A stretch of DNA of 62,372 nt from an uncultured bacterium (GCA_948467735.1 CAOKFN010000027.1:1-62372); one strand, 5' to 3'. Positions 1-8,218 are shown, numbered from the stretch's first letter. The notes: a model not told the origin generated them from the letters alone. Numbers and translations are program-made.

Positions 1-875
1 ATAAATGCGTGGCAACGTTTTGGCAACAGAAAATCAGTAAACCAGAATAAATGATGTAATTGAAGTAAAAAAGTGCGTGTATTTGCATATAACTTAAACA
101 AATAGAGTTAAGAGTAACAAAGAACACGCCGAGTTCGAGTAACGGATAATGTTCTTGCAGAACAAGATTTTCCTCCCCGCAGATTTTAATTTTTCCTGCG
201 GGGCAACAAAAAAAAGAGTAATCATCAGGGCCTTGTGGGTGTCTTCCTCCCCGCAAGGCTCTTTTCTTCCCCCTCCCTTTCCGTCCTCATCCCCCTCCGC
301 TCTAAACCATTCTCGGCCATTGAGGGCATCTTGGTCTTTTCTCTCTTTTTTCAGGATTTCTTTTCGTATCTTCCTCCCCCGAACCCTTTAGAAAGCCCGG
401 AAATAAAGGATTTTCGGGGAATGCCTCTCTTTTCCTTTCGGTGAGGGGAGGAGGCGGGAAGTGTTTTCAGGGAGGCTTTTCAGGGAAATTTTTCTGGAGT
501 TTCAGGAGCCTTTCGGAGAGGTTTCCCAATCTGTTTCTGTAGAAAAAAATCGGAAAAAAATTGGGAAGGGGAGGGGGAAAGAGGGTGGAAGGGGGGAGAG
601 GATGTGGTAGAATAGGGGGGAGGCGGAGGAAAAATTAAAATCTGCATACGGGAAAAATGAGTTCTGCGACCACATAGTATTTTTGCAAAAGCCTGTTTTT
701 GGCGAAATGTGATACTCTGAATTTGGCGAAAAAGTGCCAAAAACAGAGGATTATATGCCAAAAACAGGTTTTTTTCGCCCAAAACATCATTTAAACCGCC
801 AAAAGTTTTGTTTTTGGCGAATCTGGAACATTTTTGGCGAAGTTTTTGGCGGATTATTTGAAGAAAGTCTAACTA
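1..875. other. Gene-free left end with hairpins and G-rich tract
   Basis: I see no convincing gene here; the short open frames have no ribosome binding site and unnatural composition. Positions 175-203 form a hairpin with perfect 8-bp arms (CCCCGCAG/CTGCGGGG) followed by an A-rich run. The + strand is pyrimidine-rich from about 230 to 390 and purine-rich from about 530 to 640. Positions 563-596 carry five runs of three or more G separated by short loops, a canonical G-quadruplex pattern. A cluster of TTTTTGGCG motifs fills 692-852. Confidence 0.6.
692..852. repeat. Cluster of TTTTTGGCG motifs in both orientations
   Basis: About eight copies of TTTTTGGC(G) or its complement lie within 160 bp. 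One pair, CCTGTTTTTGGC at 692-703 and GCCAAAAACAGG at 757-768, is a perfect 12-bp inverted repeat. The last copies abut the downstream end of the IS110 element. They could be protein binding sites or insertion-end sequences; which is not decidable from sequence alone. Confidence 0.6.
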
Positions 876-2090
876 TTAAAAGTCAAGACTAAAATGAAGA
901 TTTTTTGAGTGAAGTGCAGAAATGCGTTTCAGATATATTTGAACTTTGAAAACTGCATGACAGACCCTGACCAGTTTCTTGACAGCATGGGATATTGCAG
1001 CATTATAGTGTTTGCCTTCGGAACGCTTTTTTGCAAGGTAAGCAGCGAACTGATTATCCCAAATGCAGACAAATATTGCCGCATTAATCAACGCATAGCG
1101 GAGATAACGGGAACCACGTTTTTCCATATGGGAATAACAGTTGTCAAGCTGACCTGACTGGTAAGTAGACGGAGAAAGTCCTGCATAGGCAAGTATCTTG
1201 TCAGAGGAACTAAAACGGTTGAAGTCACCAATCTCAGCGATGATCATAGCACCCATTCGGTAATTGATACCGGGGATGGAAAGGATTGGCGAGTGGATGT
1301 CGTCCATAATGGATTTGATAGAGCATTCTATTTCATCAATCTCAAAAGTTAATTCCTGAATAAGTCTGGTTGTGTGCTTCAGTTCAAGAGATTTCGCAGG
1401 CATATTTGAACCGATGGATCGTCTGGCAGCGTTTCGGATTTCTATCGCTTTTTCCTTATTGTAGTGTCCTTTAGAAGCATTCGCCAGCAGATTTGTAAGG
1501 TGTGTCAGATGGCAGGAAGCAATCTGAGAGGAAGAAGGAAATTCGGCTAGGAGTGTGTATACAGAAACCATGTGAAGAGTAGGAACAAGTTTTTCCAGTT
1601 CAGGGAAAAAGATGTTAACAAGCCGCGAGATAGAAGTTTTCAGTTTTGCTCGTTCTTGCACTTTATCAAATCTGTATCTGGTTAATGACTTAAGTTCTTA
1701 GTTGTGATAAGATGTGTCTGAGCAGGACTGTAAGTTCACTCCGGACATCATCATAAGAGCAATCGTATGGGCATCCGCTTTATCGGTTTTTGTCTGTCTA
1801 AGGCTGAGACTTTTACGGAATAGGCTGGCATGCAAAGGGTTGATGACAAAGGCGGGGAGACCTTTATCAATGAGAAAACCTAACAGATTGTAATTGTAGT
1901 GTCCGGCAGCTTCCAGCCCTGCTTTTACGTTAGAAAAATCATTTGTCAGGGAAGAAATTTTTTGAAAGAGGTCATTGAAACCATCCGCATTGTTTGGAAT
2001 GGTAAATGCGTTAAAAAGCACTTCTCCTTCTGAGTTTGTGATAAAACAGTCGTGTTTGTCTTTTGCGACATCAATACCAATGTAAATCAT
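876..2090 (-). pseudogene. IS110-family transposase (recombinase) with one in-frame stop
   Basis: The frame starts at 2090 and would encode about 404 residues, but a TAA at 1700-1698 cuts it after 130 codons. Reading resumes in the same frame, so this is a point nonsense mutation rather than a frameshift; one C-to-T change from CAA would explain it. The N-terminal half carries the RuvC-like DEDD domain, with GIDVAKDKHD near the start, an acidic residue in GLEAAGHYN and the pair in TDKADAHTIA. The C-terminal half carries the Transposase_20 domain, including PGINYRMGAMI and MEKRGSRYLRYALINAA. DEDD/Tnp20 recombinases move the element without terminal repeats, guided by a bridge RNA. As it stands the product should be inactive unless the stop is read through. 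Confidence 0.9.
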
Positions 2091-2104
2091 GGCAAATCTC
2101 CTTT

Positions 2105-2340
2105 AAATATATTTGACACTGTTTTAGAACCACAGATGCTCTTTGCAGTTGTGAACTCGTTCTAAATAAACCGTCATGCGGTATCTAACTGATTAACAAT
2201 CAAGCAAAGAGACTGCGGCTGGACACTTTCTGAAACCATCAAAGTGGCAGCGAGGAAACACCAGTCCACAGCATCTTATATATCATAACCATACCTGTAG
2301 AAAAGGTAAAGAGCGGCTATGATAGAAATAGCATACAGTC
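2105..2340 (-). ncRNA. Probable IS110 bridge RNA
   Basis: This non-coding stretch upstream of the recombinase folds into at least two hairpins. Positions 2281-2290 and 2315-2324 pair as TATCATAACC/GGCTATGATA with one G-U pair, with an inner TACC/GGTA helix and unpaired residues between. Positions 2224-2229 and 2241-2246 pair as CACTTT/AAAGTG around an 11-nt loop, enclosed by TGGA/TCCA and CTG/CAG helices (2213-2223 with 2265-2271). Bridge RNAs of IS110-group elements lie in this position and have internal loops that pair with target and donor DNA. The call rests on position and foldability; loop specificity was not tested. Confidence 0.6.
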
Positions 2341-2389
2341 TTTGGAGAGGGACTATAAACACTACTACTTATAATACGAGCTGAGGAAA

Positions 2390-2590
2390 TCAGTTCTTCC
2401 TCAGCTCCACCACGTCGGATATATCGCAGTTAAGGGTATTGTAGATTTTTTCGACAGTTTTCAGGGAAACATATTCATTTTTTCCCAGTTGCGCAAGGGC
2501 GGAAGTTGTTAAGCCGGCGCTGATCCGAAGCTCTGTTTTGGACATATGCCTGTCTATCAGCAGCTTCCAAAGTTTGTCATAAGACACCAT
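2390..2590 (-). CDS. Small XRE-family HTH regulator
   Basis: A 66-residue protein that is almost entirely one Cro/CI-type helix-turn-helix. The HTH is visible in KTELRISAGLTTSALAQL and the following helix in LKTVEKIYNTLNCDISDVVE. Proteins of this size and type are common in integrative conjugative elements and prophages of Clostridia, where they act as DNA-binding repressors, often of their own locus. The gene ends directly beside the IS110 element. Its start codon overlaps the 5' region of an eroded divergent gene. The target is unknown; the local context of mobile-element remnants suggests it is a leftover control gene. Confidence 0.8.
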   Translation of the reverse strand: MVSYDKLWKLLIDRHMSKTELRISAGLTTSALAQLGKNEYVSLKTVEKIYNTLNCDISDVVELRKN

Positions 2591-2605
2591 ATTATCACCT
2601 CAGGA

Positions 2606-2794
2606 GTTATCTTTGATCGGCTTCTGGCCGTATCGAGAATTGACAATAAGACTATGATCTGTGATGACTGCGGAACCATGGAGGCGCTGGACAGCGTTCC
2701 GCATGGAATTTTGACACCGCAGGAGTGTATATGGATTGCGGCAGCAGCCGGAAATAAGCGGGCCATGGAGAATTTCAATGCCGCATATAACTGA
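2606..2794 (+). pseudogene. Fragment of a small zinc-ribbon-like mobile-element protein
   Basis: The frame encodes RIDNKTMICDDCGTMEAL, which resembles the second half of small two-CxxC proteins common in Clostridial conjugative elements. The expected first CxxC is missing, and no normal start codon follows the GGAG at 2602-2606, so the 5' part seems lost or altered. The fragment ends 9 bp before the next reading frame and its ribosome binding site GAGGAGG. A complete short protein using an upstream ATG at 2546 is possible, but that start would overlap the divergent XRE gene. Confidence 0.45.
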
Positions 2795-2803
2795 GGAGGT
2801 TTT

Positions 2804-3415
2804 ATGACAGCAGAAGGAATGAAAGCATATAAGGCGAAACAGCTCCGTTATAAGAAGCCGATAGCCAAGGGACTGAACCTTGACGACACCCTCCTTAATG
2901 CCCTTGACGGAGACGAGGACGATGCCTTTGAGTTCAAAGCAATGTTTTCCGAACTGGCCGCTGAATGCGAACAGATGCAGGAAGATTTAAGAAATGAATA
3001 TGTGCCCGAATATTTTGACCTGTTCTTTGCGGCAGTCAATAAGGGCGGTGAAGAAGATGAAGGCGCTGACGAAAGACCAGCTGATTCAGGCGGCTGGAGG
3101 CAGTGTCTGGAAAAGAGGCAGAAGAACAGCCTGCCGCAGCAGAAATCCCCGGATCCGTGCGGCAGAAGCGCCGCAGGATTCGGGGGAGAGAATAAAGAAA
3201 ATATTCCGGAATTGAAAGGGCATGCCGCCCGAACCGCCCTTATGGAAATTCAAGCGGACAGAACAGGCGGCCCTGTTCGGCCAGCCTCTAGTCCTTCTCT
3301 GGAAGCGCCGATTTTTCCAGAAGAAGGAGCGTATAGACAAGGAAGGCTTTGTCGTTGTCGGACAGACGTGTCAGAAGCCGGGCAAATCTGTCAAGGGTAT
3401 ATTTCCCCCGAATGA
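2804..3415 (+). pseudogene. Eroded mobile-element conserved gene (N-terminal part intact)
   Basis: Translation starts at an ATG behind a good GAGGAGG site. The first 80 residues look like a natural acidic protein (MTAEGMKAYKAKQLRYKKP, then LDDTLLNALDGDEDDAFEFK and EYFDLFFAAVN). This resembles a conserved hypothetical protein found in conjugative transposons of gut Firmicutes. After about residue 85 the frame turns into unnatural sequence. A second frame beginning with ATG at 3057 (MKALTKDQLIQAAGG) looks like a downstream piece of the same protein. The simplest reading is an internal deletion with a frame change plus loss of the 3' end. The remainder to 3415 is probably not functional coding sequence and runs under the opposing XRE gene. 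Confidence 0.5.
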
Positions 3416-3635
3416 CTCCGGGCATGCCGGGGCAGGCGGAGCGGCCGAGGAGAAAGTCCAGAGACACGCAGTAGAAATCGGCAAGCATGCACAGGGTTTC
3501 CAGATCAGGCATGTGTACGCCGTTCTCGTAGTTCGAGATGGTGCCGGCGGAAAGATTCAGGCGCATGGCCAGAGCCTTTTGCGTGATTCCCTTTTCGGCG
3601 CGGAGCCGCTTCAGGTTTTGAGAAAGTGTTTCCAT
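3288..3635 (-). CDS. XRE-family transcriptional regulator
   Basis: A 115-residue protein with an N-terminal Cro/CI helix-turn-helix (residues 5-60, with KGITQKALAMRLNLSAGTIS then NYENGVHMPDLETL) and a C-terminal helical tail. The motif NYENG followed by PDLETL is characteristic of the HTH_3 family. The start at 3635 follows AAGGAGGA with 6-7 nt spacing. About 550 bp of gene-free DNA lies upstream and contains two perfect GC-centred palindromes that could be its operators. It overlaps the degenerate tail of the gene on the other strand. The target is unknown; mobile-element maintenance is an inference from the neighbours. Confidence 0.85.
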   Translation of the reverse strand: METLSQNLKRLRAEKGITQKALAMRLNLSAGTISNYENGVHMPDLETLCMLADFYCVSLDFLLGRSACPGMPGVIRGKYTLDRFARLLTRLSDNDKAFLVYTLLLLEKSALPEKD

Positions 3636-3835
3636 AAAAAATCCTCCTTAAAAAAATAATCTTGTTGCATAAATACCGTACCGCAGGATGGAGGGCGGAA
3701 GCAAGGACTTGAACGGAAAACCATGGGATGAAGTACGAAATCAAACAGAAAGGGGGAAACAAAAAACGAATATGGAGCGCCAGTGCCTGCTGGGAAAGCG
3801 AGCACCTGCTTTTGAAAAAACAAAAACCAAACAAA

Positions 3836-3847
3836 TGCAGCGCTGCA
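3836..3847. promoter_or_regulatory. Palindrome TGCAGCGCTGCA, possible operator
   Basis: A perfect 12-bp palindrome lying 200 bp upstream of the XRE gene start. The same core recurs 159 bp away at 3995-4008. It could be a binding site for the adjacent XRE regulator. Confidence 0.35.
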
Positions 3848-3994
3848 ATCTTCCACGATTCAAAACAAATAGGCGGACGAGAGGGAGCGGAAACCATGCA
3901 ATACCGTATTTTGAGGGCTTTACAACTGCTGCCGTCTGCCAGAACCAAAGCGGGCGTTCGCCTTTCCGCGGAACGAAAACGAATGGAACGTTAA

Positions 3995-4008
3995 TTGCAG
4001 CGCTGCAA
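3995..4008. promoter_or_regulatory. Palindrome TTGCAGCGCTGCAA, possible operator
   Basis: A perfect 14-bp palindrome sharing the TGCAGCGCTGCA core with the site at 3836. It lies 190 bp upstream of the gene at 4195 and 360 bp upstream of the XRE gene. Confidence 0.35.
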
Positions 4009-4194
4009 AAGCCGGAGGGTGGTCTGCGGCACACGGAGGGGCGCCAGATTGCCGATTTTGGAGCATTTTTATGCCAAGAATGGAAACAGGGTAGTACGGG
4101 GCGCTCAGAGGGCATGAGGGAAGCGGATATGCAGACAGGTATTTCATTTTGTGGAATTTTGCGATAAGATAAAAGAAAAGGGGAGGAGACAGCT

Positions 4195-4539
4195 ATGGTA
4201 AATGCAAAGGATTTAGGGGAAAGAATTTCCCGAATGTTCAATTTCATGTATGAGGCGAAAGACGATTATTATGTGTTGGGGCGCGACTATTTCAGGCCCT
4301 GCACGGACTTGGAGATGGGTGTTTACAAGGGGTTCACGGAGGCGCTGGAGAGCGGGGACGGAGATTGGATTATTGACCAGTATAAGAGAGTCAGAAAATA
4401 TGTGTCTGATGTCCAGCCCGGCAGCAGGGTTAGGGAGCAGGGGATTGTGGAGTTTGTCCAAGGGCTTGACGGGGAGGAGCTGGAATCATTGCGCATTCAG
4501 GTGGATCGTGCAATGGAGTATGCCCGGACTGCTTACTGA
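4195..4539 (+). CDS. Hypothetical protein, 114 aa
   Basis: I do not recognise this family. The start follows a strong GGGGAGGAG site, and codon use looks natural, so it is probably expressed. The protein is soluble, acidic and mostly helical, with no signal peptide or membrane segment; it begins MVNAKDLGERISRMFNFMYE. It ends 30 bp before the next gene, which is frameshifted, and the two probably formed one transcript. The surrounding XRE genes and eroded frames suggest it belongs to a mobile-element remnant. No function is proposed. Confidence 0.65.
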   Translation: MVNAKDLGERISRMFNFMYEAKDDYYVLGRDYFRPCTDLEMGVYKGFTEALESGDGDWIIDQYKRVRKYVSDVQPGSRVREQGIVEFVQGLDGEELESLRIQVDRAMEYARTAY

Positions 4540-4569
4540 TGATGTGGTCAATGGGAGGAGGGATATATC

Positions 4570-4828
4570 ATGAAGAGGGAGACAACACCAGCGAAGATTA
4601 CGGACTGTGCAGCAGCGCGGTTCCGGGTGCAGCGCCGCTTTATATTCCTATTGAGGCAGCAGGCCTGATGAATGTTTTCCAAATGTCCGCCGGATGGTTC
4701 AGGAGCATGGCGGGCAGGGCTGGAAGGAAACGCTGGGCGCTCTGGCATGGCTTGACCACTACAAAGAAACTGTCACAAAATATTTCAGCCGCCCGGCAGC
4801 GGCTCACATTTTTAATAAAAATAAGTGA
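4570..4828 (+). pseudogene. Small hypothetical gene with +1 frameshift
   Basis: The ATG at 4570 follows GGGAGGAGG and begins MKRETTPAKITDCAAARFR. The frame stops at a TGA after 32 codons, in the context CAG-GCC-TGA. Skipping one base near 4665 opens a second frame that continues as PDECFPNVRRMVQEHGGQGW and ends at the TGA at 4826-4828. The second part has natural composition, so an ancestral protein of about 76 residues is likely. This is either a decayed gene or, less likely, programmed +1 frameshifting at the stop. The family is not recognised. It follows the gene at 4195 by 30 bp. Confidence 0.5.
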
Positions 4829-4916
4829 GGTGGAAGGCGGGATTAAAATATGTTATACTATACCATAAAGGAACTGACAGTTTCATTACGGTAAAATTAT
4901 AGAGGGAGACTGAATT

Positions 4917-5846
4917 ATGGATTACAGCAGAAAAATATCGGAACGTTTGTGGAATTTGCCGGATAAAGGCGAATTGGAAAGCCGCCGGGAGGAAACCTTT
5001 ATTGATGACATTATCCAAAAGAGTCATATAGAAAAAGAACTGCTCTCACATTTGGACGGAGTAAAGACGGTGTTTGACGGCGGTGCGGGATGTGGAAGGT
5101 TTTCCATTCTCCTTGCAGAAAAAGGCTGTGCGGTTACGCATTTTGACATATCACAGCCCATGATAGACAAGGCAAAGGAACTGGCGGCAAAAGCAGGGGT
5201 TCTTGACAGAATAACCTTTGTGAAAGGCGCGTTGGAGGAGTTGAAGGATTTCAAAGATAAATCTTTCGATATGGTGATTTCCTTTGATGCTCCTGTTTCC
5301 TATACCTACCCCAATCAGAAAAAGGTGATCGGTGAACTTGTACGCATATGCCGCAGACGGATTATGCTCAGCGTATCGAGCCGCTTGGGTTCTCTTCCAT
5401 ATTTGGCAAATCCAATCCAAAAATACCAGTTTATATTAGATGAAACCTGTGATGACCCATTTGTAAAATGGTGCATTGGCAATAAGGAAAATGCCATTGA
5501 AGCATATCATTTCAACAAGGATGCCGCTATGAAGCTGTACAAGGACGGGCTTATAGGAGGGGACAGCGAGATTGCCGAATATGAAAACGGAGGAACGCCG
5601 TGGTGCATCACATATACTTTTATGCCGGATGAATTAGAGGATATATTGAAACATTACGGCGTGAAAAATGTGAAACTGGCAGGTCCCGGGGCATATGCAA
5701 GGACACTTCCGAGAGAGCTGCTTGTGAAGATTATGAATGATTCAAAACAGCGCTCTGAATTTTTGGATTTTTGCCACGATTATGACGCTAATCCGTTCGT
5801 ATGCGGCATGGGAAAGGATAACCTGTTTGCCCAAGGCGAACTATGA
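4917..5846 (+). CDS. Class I SAM-dependent methyltransferase
   Basis: A 309-residue cytoplasmic enzyme predicted to transfer a methyl group from S-adenosylmethionine. Motif I is FDGGAGCGRFS (residues about 53-63), followed by an acidic strand end in VTHFDISQPMIDKAKEL that contacts the ribose. A motif-IV-like SFDMVISFDAPVSY lies near residue 120. The C-terminal 150 residues differ from ubiquinone-type methyltransferases and probably form the substrate cap. An extended -10 (TGTTATACT, 4851-4859) precedes it, and a GAGGGAG site sits before the ATG. It lies between the mobile remnant and the ABC-efflux module, with no partner that names its substrate. Confidence 0.85.
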   Translation: MDYSRKISERLWNLPDKGELESRREETFIDDIIQKSHIEKELLSHLDGVKTVFDGGAGCGRFSILLAEKGCAVTHFDISQPMIDKAKELAAKAGVLDRITFVKGALEELKDFKDKSFDMVISFDAPVSYTYPNQKKVIGELVRICRRRIMLSVSSRLGSLPYLANPIQKYQFILDETCDDPFVKWCIGNKENAIEAYHFNKDAAMKLYKDGLIGGDSEIAEYENGGTPWCITYTFMPDELEDILKHYGVKNVKLAGPGAYARTLPRELLVKIMNDSKQRSEFLDFCHDYDANPFVCGMGKDNLFAQGEL

Positions 5847-5979
5847 TGTTTTTAACAGGTTTGCGTTGAGTGGGCTTGACGATAGCAGCAGCGTGGAAAG
5901 CCAGTGCGACATACGTAACGATTTTCCGTGGCAAAAGCAGGATACGATGTAACCGGACTTAATTGTGACGAGTACATGC

Positions 5980-6606
5980 TTATCTTAGAAGCTCCCCCTT
6001 TTTCAGACGAAAAACCATATCTGCCTGCTTCGCGAGGTCGTTGGAGTGGGTTACGACAATTACGCATTTGTTCAGCTCATGGGCACATTCTTTCAGAATC
6101 TTCATTATCTCTGCGGCGGTATCTTCGTCAAGATTTCCTGTGGGCTCGTCCGCAAGGATAATGCTTGCGTCGGACGCTAATGCACGGGCGATTGCGACGC
6201 GCTGCTGCTGTCCGCCGGAGAGCTTCAGAACATTTCTTCCCGCTTCTTCTTTTGTAAGTCCCAAACGCTCCAGAATGGGCAGCGGCGGCAGTTTAGAAGT
6301 CAGAGCCACATTTTCGGCAGGCGTCATATAATCAATTAAATTATATCCTTGGAAGATAAACGATACATTATTTTTTCGATGCCATGCAAGCCCTTTTTTC
6401 TCAATATCTTCCCCCTGAAATAACACTTGGCCGTCGGATGGGCTGTCCAATCCGCCAAGCAAAGAAAGCAGCGTTGTTTTTCCGCATCCGGACGAACCGA
6501 GGATTGCGTAAATTTTTCCCGTTTCAAATTCGACAGATATCTTTTTAAGAACCATTTTGGATTTATCATAAGAATAGGTAACATTACATACGTTCAAAAC
6601 ACTCAT
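5980..6606 (-). CDS. ABC transporter ATP-binding protein (MacB/LolD type)
   Basis: A 208-residue ATPase that should power the two FtsX-type permeases encoded just upstream. Walker A is GSSGCGKTT near residue 38, the Q-loop is FIFQGYNLID, the signature is LSGGQQQR, Walker B is IILADEPTGNLDE and the H-loop is VVTHSNDL. The sequence is typical of the MacB/LolD/BceA group, which exports or removes peptides, lipids and antimicrobials by mechanotransmission. It is the last gene of a minus-strand operon, 30 bp after the permease at 6637-8097. Control is probably by the neighbouring two-component system. It is slightly short at the C-terminus but complete in motifs. Confidence 0.93.
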   Translation of the reverse strand: MSVLNVCNVTYSYDKSKMVLKKISVEFETGKIYAILGSSGCGKTTLLSLLGGLDSPSDGQVLFQGEDIEKKGLAWHRKNNVSFIFQGYNLIDYMTPAENVALTSKLPPLPILERLGLTKEEAGRNVLKLSGGQQQRVAIARALASDASIILADEPTGNLDEDTAAEIMKILKECAHELNKCVIVVTHSNDLAKQADMVFRLKKGELLR

Positions 6607-6636
6607 TTAAATGTCCTCCTGCGCCAGTTAATGGTA

Positions 6637-8097
6637 TTATTCATATTTTGTAAGAATTGCTTTGGGGCTTATGTTCATGATAGGAATGCCTGCGATACAT
6701 ATACAAAGAAATATAATTAACAGTTCCGATGCATATACTGCTGCAATGATATCGGCAGATATATTTACGGTTAATGTTTCTATCTTAGGAGCAGAAAAAA
6801 CCGGGGTTAAATCAAAGGTATCAGCCGGAATGGGCAAATTGGAATATGGTGGATTGCCGTTCTGTTTATCTGCGTTTTGTTCATTTGCCTGTGAAAGTAA
6901 CATATTCCCTGCCTCATTTGCCGCGAAATTGCCGCAAACATAAGACAAACAGAATGCCAGAATGGTAATCAGCAGGATTTCTGTGATTCGCTGCGTAAGA
7001 ATTTCCCATTTGCTTATCCCCGCCGAGAGCAGGATTCCTGTTTCATGAGTTCGGGACTTTGCCCAAATGCTTAGCAGTAAAATAAGTATTCCGATTCCGG
7101 CGGCGGTAATGACCAGAATCATGATACGAATTCCGCCATCCATACCCTTTAATGAATCTTCCGCACTCTGGTAATTGGTGTTGTCAATTTTGATTTTGAA
7201 ATAGTTCCAATCAATCGCTCTGTTTTCCTGAAGCTTTTTTATAATGGAATCCATTTCGGCGGGATCGTTCACACGGAATGTCACTTTATCATATCCAATG
7301 GGCGGTTCGTGGATGGAGTCCAACAGTTCACTCAAATATGACAGCAGCTTTCTTGAATCAACAAATATCCAATTTTGCAGCATCTGCCGCTGCGATGTAT
7401 ATGGGTCTATTTTCTGCTCTCCGCGGATGTCGAATATCCCAACGATTTCAAAAGTGCATTCTTGCTTTTCAAGTGGAAAATCAAAGCCGGTAACTTCGCG
7501 ATTTATTTCAAGCGTGAGCATATCTCCCAGCTGAAGCTGATTCAATTCCGCCAGTTCACGGCTGATAACGGCTTGGCCTAACTCATCGGCTGTAAACATT
7601 TTACCCTGCGTGACCTCTAAAATATGATTTGCGAAATATGAGCATTGCTGCAAAGAAGTCCATCCCTGTATCAGAGCCATATGTAAATTGGGTGAAGAAT
7701 AATAATTCTGTAAGTTTTCTATTAAATTGCAGTACTCTCCATCGCCGGATTTCAGATTTGCTGCTGCTTCAGTATGTGCGCTGTACTCGGAAATCCCAGA
7801 AGTTTTCATAACTTCATTAATAACGGCATGGTCTAAGTATTTTCCGACATAGAAGCTTCCGGTATATTGGTCGGTAGATGGCGCTGCCTGCATATTTGCA
7901 GTATTGCTTGTGTCAATTTCCATGCTGAATGTTCCGCCTAGCTGCCTGCGTAAATTTACCGCCGCTAAGGCGGATGCTTTCAAAACGGCAAAACCAATGA
8001 AAGAAGAAGTACTAATTACAAGTAAAACCAAAAAGACAATAAGGCTTTGCTGCCATTTTCGGGAAACATACAAAAAAGCTCTTTTTAAACCACTCAT
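6637..8097 (-). CDS. FtsX/MacB-type ABC permease, 486 aa
   Basis: A membrane subunit of the ABC module. One transmembrane helix lies near the N-terminus (about residues 17-40, LIVFLVLLVISTSSFIGFAV). A large extracytoplasmic MacB-like domain fills residues 45-325, and three helices follow in the C-terminal FtsX domain (about 330-350, 375-395 and 450-475). The arrangement is the four-helix MacB topology. A second permease of the same type is encoded upstream, so the complex is probably a heterodimer with the single ATPase. The start at 8097 has a GGAGGTA site. It shares the N-terminal pattern LKRAFLYVSRKWQQS with its neighbour, indicating gene duplication. Confidence 0.9.
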   Translation of the reverse strand: MSGLKRAFLYVSRKWQQSLIVFLVLLVISTSSFIGFAVLKASALAAVNLRRQLGGTFSMEIDTSNTANMQAAPSTDQYTGSFYVGKYLDHAVINEVMKTSGISEYSAHTEAAANLKSGDGEYCNLIENLQNYYSSPNLHMALIQGWTSLQQCSYFANHILEVTQGKMFTADELGQAVISRELAELNQLQLGDMLTLEINREVTGFDFPLEKQECTFEIVGIFDIRGEQKIDPYTSQRQMLQNWIFVDSRKLLSYLSELLDSIHEPPIGYDKVTFRVNDPAEMDSIIKKLQENRAIDWNYFKIKIDNTNYQSAEDSLKGMDGGIRIMILVITAAGIGILILLLSIWAKSRTHETGILLSAGISKWEILTQRITEILLITILAFCLSYVCGNFAANEAGNMLLSQANEQNADKQNGNPPYSNLPIPADTFDLTPVFSAPKIETLTVNISADIIAAVYASELLIIFLCICIAGIPIMNISPKAILTKYE

Positions 8098-8185
8098 TAA
8101 TACCTCCTTGCGCTTTATCGCGCAGACTATGTAATATTCTTGAAAACAATCCGTGAAGAGGATGCCTGATTCCGACGTCCTTTCG

Positions 8186-8217
8186 GGCGGGCCTGCGCAA
8201 AGCGGAGTCTGCCCGCC
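8186..8217 (-). promoter_or_regulatory. Intra-operon GC-rich hairpin
   Basis: GGCGGGC at 8186-8192 pairs with GCCCGCC at 8211-8217 between the two permease genes. No long T run follows in the minus direction, so it is more likely an mRNA-stabilising or attenuating structure than a full terminator. Confidence 0.45.
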
Positions 8218-8218
8218 T

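Larger units (their letters stand above)
860..2345 (-). mobile_element. IS110-family insertion sequence (inactivated)
   Basis: The element consists of a DEDD-type IS110 recombinase gene on the minus strand (876-2090, broken by a nonsense codon) preceded by about 250 bp of structured non-coding DNA (2091-2345). Long structured DNA upstream of the recombinase is typical of the IS110 group, where that end encodes the bridge RNA. I see no terminal inverted repeats, as expected for IS110 elements, so both ends are approximate. It sits between a TTTTTGGCG motif cluster and a small XRE regulator gene. Confidence 0.8.
3636..4194. other. Gene-free interval between XRE gene and 4195
   Basis: About 560 bp with no supportable gene. 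A 159-residue frame from 3688 to 4167 has no convincing ribosome binding site and low-quality composition. The notable content is two related palindromes, listed separately. Several pieces read like decayed protein sequence, in line with the eroded genes around it. Confidence 0.5.

Noticed and set aside
3688..4167. 159-residue frame in the interval upstream of 4195
   Set aside because: No ribosome binding site, odd composition, and equally long frames on the other strand.
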